A stretch of DNA of 35,524 nt from NCBI GenBank assembly GCA_050117315.1, contig JASFMY010000064.1, positions 1 through 35,524 on the forward strand, given 5' to 3'. The notes under the pieces were generated by a model, which saw only the letters and a list, made by a program, of their open reading frames with translations, had not been told where the DNA came from and did no database searches. The stretch is from JANQIV01 sp050117315. GTDB lineage: Bacteria; Bacteroidota; Ignavibacteria; Ignavibacteriales; Melioribacteraceae. The position numbers and the translations under genes are program-made. Positions 1-6,053 of this stretch are shown in pieces (the stretch's first letter is position 1; each line of letters begins with the position of its first letter).

Positions 1-27
1 CAGCATTTTTTCTCTTAATTCTCCCAT
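1..27 (-). CDS. 5' end of a leftward gene, possibly a tyrosine recombinase (partial)
   Basis: Read leftward, an ATG at 27-25 opens a frame that runs off the window edge: M-G-E-L-R-E-K-M-L. A strong Shine-Dalgarno (AAAGGAG) lies five to six bases upstream, so the start is convincing. The product cannot be identified from nine residues. The pattern x-LR-x-KM(I/L) resembles the N-terminus of IS91-associated and integron-type tyrosine recombinases, which often begin M-x-x-LR-x-KMI. That is inference from recall, not proof. If correct, the gene would be a recombinase diverging from the rightward small genes. Confidence 0.4.
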
Positions 28-202
28 TTTTACTCCTTTTTCTTTGTTGGTGATGAGAGAATATAAAAAAATACTCTTTCATTTTGTCAAAGAACATCTG
101 CTGCCGCTTTGGCGGTTTCGTTCAACTATTCCGTTAAATAGATAACATCTTCCTTCGGTAATAAAAGATTTGAATATCCCGGAAAGAGTTATCGGACTCC
201 AA

Positions 203-288
203 TCAATCAACCAATCATGCAAACACAGATTTCAATCCCACTCCGTAACTGGGAGCCTGAGAAGGTGATAGAGTGATTGAATGATTGA
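203..288. repeat. Imperfect inverted repeat upstream of the divergent gene
   Basis: Arms at 203-217 (TCAATCAACCAATCA) and 274-288 (TGATTGAATGATTGA) match at 13 of 15 positions when one is reverse-complemented. They enclose about 56 bases that contain a smaller CTCC/GGGAG pairing. Such an element could be a recombinase binding site or the end of a mobile element, but nothing shows which. Confidence 0.45.
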
Positions 289-326
289 CGTTTCAGTGCC
301 CCGAAGCCTTGGCGAAGGAGGAATTA

Positions 327-434
327 ATGGTTGAGTATAAAAAGCAGTTTTCATATTTTAAAATTAATACTTATCCGAATTTTATCTTGACAGTAAAAAC
401 CTACAAAGAGGACAAGGTTAAAAAACCACTTTAG
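327..434 (+). CDS. Possible 35-aa small ORF with strong SD
   Basis: An ATG at 327 follows AAGGAGGAATTA, a near-ideal Shine-Dalgarno at good spacing. It opens a 35-codon frame ending TAG at 432-434. The product is Lys/Tyr rich (begins MVEYKKQFSYF), with no recognised domain, membrane segment or signal peptide. The SD may be coincidental because this is a repeat-rich intergenic region. Low confidence. Confidence 0.2.
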   Translation: MVEYKKQFSYFKINTYPNFILTVKTYKEDKVKKPL

Positions 435-653
435 GTAAATAAATGATATGTTAATAATTTATCTCACGGGGTGAAGACAACTATGATTATATATCCCATG
501 TTTTAAGAAATATTTCGGGAGTAAAAAGTCTTCTGGACTAACACACATATAATTATTTGTGAATTCCGTATAAACGCAGTTGAAAAACGTAAATATTTGT
601 AAATAAACTAATTAACAAAATAAGGATGTTGTTTACCCCGGCGGAAAATTGAA

Positions 654-687
654 AACTTGGATAACAGCAAGTGTAATTATCCAAGTT
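654..687. repeat. Perfect 11-bp inverted repeat upstream of the endonuclease gene
   Basis: AACTTGGATAA (654-664) and TTATCCAAGTT (677-687) are perfect reverse complements separated by 12 bases, ending 38 bases before the ATG at 726. The element could be an operator, a hairpin in the leader mRNA, or a recombination site at the head of the gene strip. There is no T-run after it, so it is not a standard terminator. Confidence 0.6.
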
Positions 688-725
688 AAGCGTTCCGTAT
701 AAGTAAATGTAGGCATATAAAAAAA

Positions 726-1436
726 ATGGCACTAAGCAATAAAGATTATTTAAAGGTTGCTAAAGCTTTCATTGAGGTATGGGTAAAGGCTACTCTCAAA
801 GAATTAAATGAAGATATTGAGAATTGTGAAAAATTAGAAATTTTAGAGCAAGCTTTTAATAGAGCTTATTGGTCTAAACATATTGATGAATTATTTACTC
901 TATCAAAGAAACCTGAATCATTTGAAGAAAAATATGAATTATTTTATGAAGTTTTTGACGAACAGTTTGATTTCCCTGCCAATCTATTAAAGCCCGATAT
1001 TAAAGATAGATTTGAAAAACTAAAAAATAATTTAGTTGCGGATTTTGAGAAAGAAATAAAAAAATTAATTAATACAAAAAAAATAATTTCACCAATAGAG
1101 CAGATATTCTTAATGGAATGGAAATTCTATAGAATTGAAGAAAAGAATAAAATAAAACTCATTCCTCAAGAATCAGTAAAAACTGATAAAGGTATTTTTC
1201 GTATTGATTTCTTAATTGTACCAGAAGATAGAAGTAAAAACAACTTTAAAGTTGCGATTGAGTTAGATGGACATGAATTCCACGAGAAAAGCAAAAAACA
1301 AGTTGAGTATGACAAAAAAAGAGAAAGAGCAATTGTAAAAAGTGGTTTTACAGTACTTCGTTTCTCTGGTTCAGAAATATTTAGAAATTGTAAAAGCTGT
1401 ATTGATGAGATAGAGAATTATGTAATTACTCTATAA
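726..1436 (+). CDS. PD-(D/E)XK endonuclease-domain protein (DUF559/Vsr-like)
   Basis: The C-terminal ~115 residues of this 236-aa protein carry the signature of the DUF559/Vsr-like restriction-endonuclease fold. An acidic residue sits in SPIEQ (E125), then D161 in FRIDF, then E179-L-D181 in VAIELDGHEFH, followed by a D..R helix and a final strand LRFSGSEI. These fit a metal-dependent DNA nuclease core. Residues 1-115 are helical, charged and unrecognised. There is no signal peptide, so it should be cytoplasmic. The start ATG has only a weak SD. The gene is clearly more AT-rich than the sugar-utilisation genes to the right, which suggests transfer. It is followed immediately by the structured repeat at 1442-1533. 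A role in defence or DNA repair is plausible but unproven. Confidence 0.75.
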   Translation: MALSNKDYLKVAKAFIEVWVKATLKELNEDIENCEKLEILEQAFNRAYWSKHIDELFTLSKKPESFEEKYELFYEVFDEQFDFPANLLKPDIKDRFEKLKNNLVADFEKEIKKLINTKKIISPIEQIFLMEWKFYRIEEKNKIKLIPQESVKTDKGIFRIDFLIVPEDRSKNNFKVAIELDGHEFHEKSKKQVEYDKKRERAIVKSGFTVLRFSGSEIFRNCKSCIDEIENYVITL

Positions 1437-1441
1437 AAAGT

Positions 1442-1533
1442 TAATTGTCGGACCTTCCATAAGGGATCGATTCCGGCATGTACGGTTCTTAGGGGGCTTG
1501 GAGATGGTGACATCTCCCGGCTATCCGGTAGGT
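1442..1533 (+). repeat. Structured repeat copy A, resembling group II intron domains V-VI
   Basis: The element starts five bases after the endonuclease stop. It begins TAATTGTCGGA, as copy B does, then has a small hairpin CCTT/AAGG, then GCATGTACGGTTCTTAG, which matches the 3' strand of a group II intron domain V. Next is a hairpin GGAGATG-GTGA-CATCTCC (1500-1517) with a GNRA loop, flanked by GGG and CTATCC, resembling domain VI with an unpaired A near the 3' end. The 5' strand of domain V, which should carry the catalytic AGC, is missing. GTCGG near the start can pair with CCGGC after the hairpin. Either a degenerate intron tail or a separate structured element. Confidence 0.55.
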
Positions 1534-1567
1534 GTATTTAAGTATTGCTAAATGAAAAGATAAATCA

Positions 1568-2734
1568 ATGGATAAAGAAGAAATATTGAAAAATATACTA
1601 TCTAATTCTAATGATACTATTGTGAAATCATCAATATTACCATTAGATAAAATTGAATCCATTGAAAAACACAGTTTGATAGAAATACTTGGACTTGATA
1701 AAGCCAAATTCTCAGAAGAAGCAAAAGTGATACTTGATGTTTTAGAGAATGATGATACATTCCCTTTTCGTAAGAATTATCAAAACTTTAAATGGAAACT
1801 ACTTAGTATGGTGAACATACAAGATATTTTTCCCGGAACTATTCACCGTAATTATAATGATAATATTTTTTTATCTCGGTTTTACTTCTATTATGAGTCA
1901 CTTCATTTACTAAAAGAATATTTCTATTGTGGATTCAACAATTATTTGTCAGCTGCACAACATCTACTCCGTACAATTATTGAATTCAATATTAAGCAAT
2001 GCTATTACTTTATAAAATGTAAAAATGAAAACTCATTTCTATCCTTGGAAAAATATCTAAAGGACGGTGTTTCACCATCAAATCTCAAAATGATAAACTA
2101 TTATTTGCCTGAAGATAAATTTGTAAGACCAATAAAAAAAATTATTCAAGTTGTTTTAAAAAATTTATCTAACACATCATCTCATGCATATAAACCTGTC
2201 GATTCATATAGAGGTAATGGTAAATTGCAACATGAATATTCAATTGATACATTATTATTTTGGCTAAGCTTAAACAATACTATTGCAATTATTCTATGGT
2301 CATATTATATAATATTCCCTATGCTTTTCAGACCCAAAAACATTATTAAGAAATTTGGTTTTAATATACCAATGGGAATATTTATTAGTGATTTTCAATA
2401 TAATTCTATCAAGTATTCCTTAGACGGAAATGAGTTAAAATTATTTGAAGAATATACTAAGCATTCTGAAGATGTTCAGAATTATGAGAGTTTTTACAAT
2501 TCTCAAAAAACATTATCTGAAGAAGAAATAAGAGCTACTTGGGACGAAGAAGAAGAGTTGCGAACACTTGAGAATGGATACATAATGATAATAGCTAAGG
2601 CTCGTGCAATTCATGAAATTACAGCGAGCAAATGTTCATTTGATGCGCAAAAAAATGAAAAAGCAATTCACGAATCAATGATTGATAAGATAGATAAATT
2701 TGATTGGTGGAGAAATAATTATTCTAATATTTAA
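1568..2734 (+). CDS. Hypothetical HEPN-like protein
   Basis: A 388-aa cytoplasmic protein that I do not recognise with certainty. Residues ~105-210 are helical and contain the pattern LLRTIIEF (133-140), then a long helix, then LSNTSSHAY (200-208). An Arg-rich LR..E helix followed by an S..H helix is typical of HEPN-like proteins found near restriction and abortive-infection genes. The C-terminal half has a hydrophobic stretch (~232-255) that could be buried helix or one membrane segment, then a charged tail. No SD is evident before the ATG at 1568. It is AT-rich like its neighbour. It sits between two copies of the structured repeat (1442-1533 and 2741-2851), so it looks like one unit of a cassette strip. 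Function unknown; defence is only a guess from context. Confidence 0.6.
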   Translation: MDKEEILKNILSNSNDTIVKSSILPLDKIESIEKHSLIEILGLDKAKFSEEAKVILDVLENDDTFPFRKNYQNFKWKLLSMVNIQDIFPGTIHRNYNDNIFLSRFYFYYESLHLLKEYFYCGFNNYLSAAQHLLRTIIEFNIKQCYYFIKCKNENSFLSLEKYLKDGVSPSNLKMINYYLPEDKFVRPIKKIIQVVLKNLSNTSSHAYKPVDSYRGNGKLQHEYSIDTLLFWLSLNNTIAIILWSYYIIFPMLFRPKNIIKKFGFNIPMGIFISDFQYNSIKYSLDGNELKLFEEYTKHSEDVQNYESFYNSQKTLSEEEIRATWDEEEELRTLENGYIMIIAKARAIHEITASKCSFDAQKNEKAIHESMIDKIDKFDWWRNNYSNI

Positions 2735-2740
2735 ATTTAA

Positions 2741-2851
2741 TAATTGTCGGATATTTCCTAATGGGAAAGGCTTGAAAAGTGCATGAGTCCCACTACAGCG
2801 TGATTCTTAGTGGGCTTGGAGATGGCGACATCTCCCGACTAACCCGATAGG
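2741..2851 (+). repeat. Structured repeat copy B, resembling group II intron domains V-VI
   Basis: This copy begins six bases after the upstream stop with the same TAATTGTCGGA as copy A. It then has a hairpin TTTCC/GGAAA at the place where copy A has CCTT/AAGG, so the pairing is kept while the bases change. GAGTC (2784-2788) can pair with GATTC (2802-2806), a short domain-V-like stem. The hairpin GGAGATG-GCGA-CATCTCC (2818-2835) and the 3' flank CGACTAACCCGATAGG are almost identical to copy A. GTCGG at the start pairs perfectly with CCGAC after the hairpin, where copy A has CCGGC with a G-U pair. The changes keep pairing, which points to a selected structure. Confidence 0.55.
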
Positions 2852-2915
2852 CGGTTGAAACAGAAAGGCAAAAATAGTAATTTGATATAAAAATTCTAAA
2901 AGAGATTACTAAAAT

Positions 2916-3110
2916 ATGATTGAGAAAGTTGTCAAAATATTAAGAAATACTTCAGAAAAAAGTGACTTCAAATATTGGCAAAGTCAACCATATCAAAAAA
3001 GATTACTTACACTTGAAGAAATAAGGGAAGAATATAATAGTTGGCGATATGATCATCAACAAGGATTTCAAAGAGTTTTTAGAAATATTAAACATTACAT
3101 TCATTGTTAA
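2916..3110 (+). CDS. Small conserved hypothetical protein (64 aa)
   Basis: The product has the pattern K-SDFKYWQSQPYQKRL-TLEEIREEY, then W+YD...FQRVFRNIK. From memory this matches a widespread family of 60-70-aa proteins found next to nucleotidyltransferase or toxin-antitoxin-like genes in Bacteroidota and other phyla. Family members usually end soon after QRV(Y/F)xIVK; here the tail HYIHC looks slightly altered. No nucleotidyltransferase partner is present. It is rightward, 64 bases after structured repeat B, so it would be the third unit of the strip. It is cytoplasmic, with no known biochemical activity. Confidence is good that it is a real gene, low for any role. Confidence 0.6.
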   Translation: MIEKVVKILRNTSEKSDFKYWQSQPYQKRLLTLEEIREEYNSWRYDHQQGFQRVFRNIKHYIHC

Positions 3111-3144
3111 GTTGATGCTTATGTACGGGGGAAAGAATAAATAA

Positions 3145-3333
3145 TTACACAGTGAACTCTTTCTTGACAATGAACCTTATTTTTTCGTGTTGAGGAGTGC
3201 TTGCCAGTCTTTTAATTGCTATCATGAAGTCGTCAGCAATAGCCTTGAATATCCTAAGTTTTAGTTTTTTGGTTATATTACCTACTATACACAAGCCAAA
3301 TTGGTTTTGGAATTTTGTTTTTTTAAAACTCAC
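3145..3333 (-). CDS. Short hypothetical protein with GTG start
   Basis: A 62-codon leftward frame begins at GTG 3333-3331. AGAGAGGA, an SD-like stretch, is about six bases upstream and lies in the 3' arm of a 9-bp hairpin. The product is basic and has a well-formed amphipathic pattern (FGLCIVGNITKKLKLRIFKA, then IAIKRL...EKIRFIVKK), which looks like real protein rather than noise. I do not recognise a family. It may be the C-terminal remnant of a longer gene. Its 5' end overlaps one arm of the large inverted repeat at 3295-3389. Low to moderate confidence. Confidence 0.35.
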   Translation of the reverse strand: MSFKKTKFQNQFGLCIVGNITKKLKLRIFKAIADDFMIAIKRLASTPQHEKIRFIVKKEFTV

Positions 3334-3389
3334 CTAAATCCTCTCTTAAAAAGAGAGGACTTTATGGCAAAATCCCAAAACCAATTGGC
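3295..3389. repeat. Large imperfect inverted repeat with internal hairpin
   Basis: The outer arms are 3295-3317 and 3368-3389; reverse-complementing one gives the other with one indel and one mismatch. Inside lies a perfect 9-bp hairpin TCCTCTCTT-AAA-AAGAGAGGA (3339-3359). The nested palindrome sits between the small leftward ORF and the broken UroD-family gene. It could be a MITE-like element, a terminator without a strong T-run, or a translation-control hairpin for the ORF starting at 3333. Confidence 0.55.
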
Positions 3390-3421
3390 AACAAGTATAT
3401 AAACTGCCTGCTTTAATTCCG

Positions 3422-4553
3422 CTATCCCCACTTGTCAACTACTTCCTTCAATAGCAGCAGGTTTTCTTTTTTTACTTCGGGTGCAATTGAACATGCAGTG
3501 CTCAATATAAAACCGTGTGATTGTTTTCCTATTTCGATTCTTCTTTTGGCATCTTCAATAATCTGTTCCTTTGTACCGTTCAGCAGAGAGTTGACCGAAT
3601 CTATATTTCCTTTAATAAAAAGCCTTTACCTTTTATTCTATTCATTGCATCATCAAGTTCAACATTACCAAGCGGCGGAGGATCAAGACATTCAAGCCCG
3701 CTGATGCCGGTATTAAGCATAATTTCAAGCCTGTCGTTTATTGACCCGCAAGTGTGGGTATAAAAATATGCACATCTTTATTTCTTACAGCCTTTGCTAT
3801 CTCGGATTCATAAGGGGCCACAAACATCTCGTAGTAATCGGGAGAAATAAACCCCGCACCTGCAAAAGGAGATGATATTTTAATTGCATCCACTCCGGTA
3901 TCACACATTTCAACTGCCAGGTCTTTTATCATCGAAGTGTAATGAGCTAATATCATTTTGCATTTATCGGGGTCAACGATTAATCCCATCAATGCGTCCT
4001 GGTGTCCGAGCAAGTCCAACAAATAATCAAACGGTGAAGTTATCTCACCGTGAATAGAATATTGTTTTCCTGCTTTATCAACTATATCATGGATTGCATC
4101 AAACTTATTTGTTAATGATATCTTAAAATGCAAATCCTGTGAGACAGGTATATAATCAAGTTTATCCGGCAGATCATCAGCAGTTATGTTATCAAGTACC
4201 GGCGGAGTTTCTTTATTTGCAAAAACATAACGCGGAAGTTCGTTATTCGTAAAATACATTTTATCTTTGTTTTTGAGTTCAACTATCTCGTTATTGCCAT
4301 CCTTCTCATAAGCCTCAATTGCATTTTTCCAATCCCGGTCATGCCCGTGAATACTAATCAGTATTCCGTCGAAATCGTACATCTCACGGAGTTTAATTAA
4401 CCCGTTTGCAAAAACGTTTTTGTCAAACCAAAATTCAACCGGTGATACATCTAATTGCATCAACATATGTCCGAAACTAAACTGACACATCAACGGAATT
4501 TTATCCGGCCTCTTTAAATCCATTGCTGCTCTTACTCTTTCTTTCGAGGTCAT
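3422..4553 (-). pseudogene. UroD/MtaA-family (cobamide methyltransferase-like) gene, two frameshifts
   Basis: The intact first 271 codons (MTSKERVRAAMDLKRPDKIP...) are typical of the uroporphyrinogen decarboxylase superfamily, methyltransferase (MtaA/CmuA) branch, which uses a TIM barrel and a Zn site. The frame breaks at the A-run 3762-3766. One base forward shift restores THTCGSINDRLEIML...CLDPPPLGN. A second break at the A-run 3617-3621 is restored by another shift to GNIDSVNSLLNG...ILSTACSIAPEV, ending at stop 3422-3424, for ~377 residues in total. The His-x-Cys and later Cys expected to bind zinc lie in the shifted part, so the truncated protein should be inactive. Everything else is preserved, so these are either assembly errors in homopolymers or very recent decay. 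AGGTGA precedes the ATG. Family members often sit in sugar-catabolism clusters with unknown substrate. Confidence 0.85.
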
Positions 4554-4586
4554 TTATTATCACCTAAGTCTTATTAATTTTTATAC

Positions 4587-4607
4587 AATAATAATAATAA
4601 TAATAAT
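4587..4607. repeat. (AAT)7 microsatellite in divergent intergenic region
   Basis: Seven perfect AAT triplets lie in the 154-base gap between the divergent starts of the UroD-family gene (4553) and the NagA-like gene (4708). The gap must hold both promoters. Changes in repeat number would alter promoter spacing. I found no exact TAnnTTTG box on either strand, so promoter positions are not called. Confidence 0.8.
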
Positions 4608-4707
4608 ATCTATAAAATTCATGATATATATGTGCATCAAGCCCTTATTTTATCGGTACTTTCCCATGATTTTAGTAAATTAGTAAATAGAAATAAATGG
4701 AGTTCTT

Positions 4708-6006
4708 ATGTTAATTTATAATGCACAAATAGTACTTACAAATCAAATCATTAAAGGTTTTTTAGAAATAGAAAATGATAAAATAAAAACTATAGCTTCC
4801 GGTTCTCCTGAAAAAATAAGTCCTACCGATATTAACGCAAACAATAGTTATTTATTACCCGGTTTTATTGATGTTCACACCAACGGAATATCGGGCTATG
4901 ATGTAACAAACGGCTTTTATGATATCCAGAAAAAGGAATTTGATAATTCCTATGATGCATATTGTGAAAAGTTTGAGTCGGTAATAAAAGCTTATATACA
5001 ATCAGGCAGCACTACTTTTTTTCTTTCATCCGTGGCTGCTCCGGTCGAATTGTTGTGCGATTCATTTAAACATGTTGGCGAATATATAAAGAACAGTTCT
5101 TCAATATTATCAACCGAAGCGTTGGGCGGGTTGTATATTGAAGGCTGCTATATGAATCACCCTGATTTCAGGGGAGCTCATAACCCCGAATATTTTATCA
5201 ATCCTTCAATCGAATCATTCAAAAAATTTCAAGATTTGGCCAACGGCTTAATAAAAATTGTAAACGTTGTTCCCGAATGGGGCGACGAGGCTTATTCATT
5301 AATTGAATATTTGAATACCAACGATATAGTTTGTGCACTGGGCCATAGCGGTGCGGAGGGAATTCAATACCAAAAGGCGGTTGATAAAGGGACTAAACTT
5401 GCAATCCATTTTTTCAACGGACCGGTGAGATCTTCCTACAAGCCTTTCAACAATATGGGAGCGTTTGAATATGTATTGAGGGACGATAGAGTGTATGCCG
5501 AAATAATCCCGGACGGTTATCATGTGGATAAATCATATCTTCTCGATTTAATAAAAAGAAAAGGATACGATAAAATATTAATTACAACCGACTCAATGTT
5601 TACAACAAAATTTGACGGAATTAAAAATTTCACTTTCGGCGGCGTTGACGGGATGGTATCTGACAATAATGAATATATGTATATCAAGGAAAGACCCCAT
5701 GCACTTTTAGGCAGTATACTTACAATGGATAAGGCATTCGCAAATATATTAAATTGGTTAACGAAAGATATTGAAGGCGTCTGGAATAAAATTCACAAAG
5801 GACTGAAGCTTGAAGATGCAATTATAGAAACATCAAAGATGTGCAGCTTTGTTCCGGCAGAATTACTTAAAAAACATTTACCCGGCAAAGGTCAAATTGC
5901 CAAAGGTTATGATGCGGATTTATTAATCTGTGATATAGACAATAACGGTAATAACTATGATTTCAACATCAATAAGATTTTATTAAAAGGTAAGCCGGTA
6001 TTATAA
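4708..6006 (+). CDS. nagA: N-acetylglucosamine-6-phosphate deacetylase (NagA-like)
   Basis: A 432-aa amidohydrolase that should convert GlcNAc-6-phosphate to glucosamine-6-phosphate in the cytoplasm. The metal and substrate motifs are in family order: PGFIDVHTNG (H57, N59), GLYIEGCYMN with E145 followed by RGAHNP, ALGHSGA (H213), AIHFFNG (H234), PDGYHV (H272) and ITTDSM (catalytic D295). The second His of the usual HxH is Asn, as in E. coli NagA (which has QLN), which suggests a single-metal enzyme. It is somewhat longer than typical NagA (~380 aa) because of insertions near 70-90 and 315-360, so the exact substrate could differ. GGAG precedes the ATG. It stands apart from the leftward operon but matches the NagB-like gene at 15421-16212. 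No kinase to make GlcNAc-6-P is visible here. Confidence 0.85.
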   Translation: MLIYNAQIVLTNQIIKGFLEIENDKIKTIASGSPEKISPTDINANNSYLLPGFIDVHTNGISGYDVTNGFYDIQKKEFDNSYDAYCEKFESVIKAYIQSGSTTFFLSSVAAPVELLCDSFKHVGEYIKNSSSILSTEALGGLYIEGCYMNHPDFRGAHNPEYFINPSIESFKKFQDLANGLIKIVNVVPEWGDEAYSLIEYLNTNDIVCALGHSGAEGIQYQKAVDKGTKLAIHFFNGPVRSSYKPFNNMGAFEYVLRDDRVYAEIIPDGYHVDKSYLLDLIKRKGYDKILITTDSMFTTKFDGIKNFTFGGVDGMVSDNNEYMYIKERPHALLGSILTMDKAFANILNWLTKDIEGVWNKIHKGLKLEDAIIETSKMCSFVPAELLKKHLPGKGQIAKGYDADLLICDIDNNGNNYDFNINKILLKGKPVL

Positions 6007-6015
6007 CCGGCTTAC
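5990..6015 (-). terminator. Rho-independent terminator of the long leftward operon
   Basis: GTAAGCCGGT (5990-5999) and ACCGGCTTAC (6006-6015) form a perfect 10-bp stem with a six-base loop. Reading leftward the hairpin is followed by CTTTTAATAAAA, a usable U-tract, about 40 bases after the lyase stop at 6054. Reading rightward there is no good T-run. The hairpin overlaps the last codons and stop of the nagA-like gene, so the two convergent units share it. Confidence 0.7.
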
Positions 6016-6053
6016 TCCTTCTCTATCTTAATCTATTCTATAATTTAATATTC

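Larger units (their letters stand above)
28..725. other. Non-coding region with inverted repeats between divergent genes
   Basis: About 700 bases lie between the leftward gene start and the first rightward gene. No ORF of normal size is convincing here. The region holds an inverted repeat of AATCA-type units (203-217/274-288), a tiny ORF with a good SD (327-434), a perfect 11-bp inverted repeat (654-664/677-687) and a direct repeat TTCCGTATAA (564-573 and 693-702). It should contain the divergent promoters. I see no clear TAnnTTTG box. Confidence 0.6.

Noticed and set aside
133..139. GTTAAAT as an integron core site (GTTRRRY)
   Set aside because: The motif is short enough to occur by chance in a region of this size and has no partner site.
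1489..1707. 72-aa leftward ORF over structured repeat A
   Set aside because: It overlaps the repeat and the start of the HEPN-like gene in another frame and reads as a shadow.
1436..2860. Reading the two repeated tails as canonical integron attC sites
   Set aside because: I looked for paired RYYYAAC and GTTRRRY core sites at the ends of both elements and did not find them; the conserved part is the internal hairpin, which is not typical for attC.
3432..3763. Two rightward ORFs of 80-90 aa
   Set aside because: They are antisense shadows of the frameshifted UroD-family gene, whose leftward frames give clear homologous protein.
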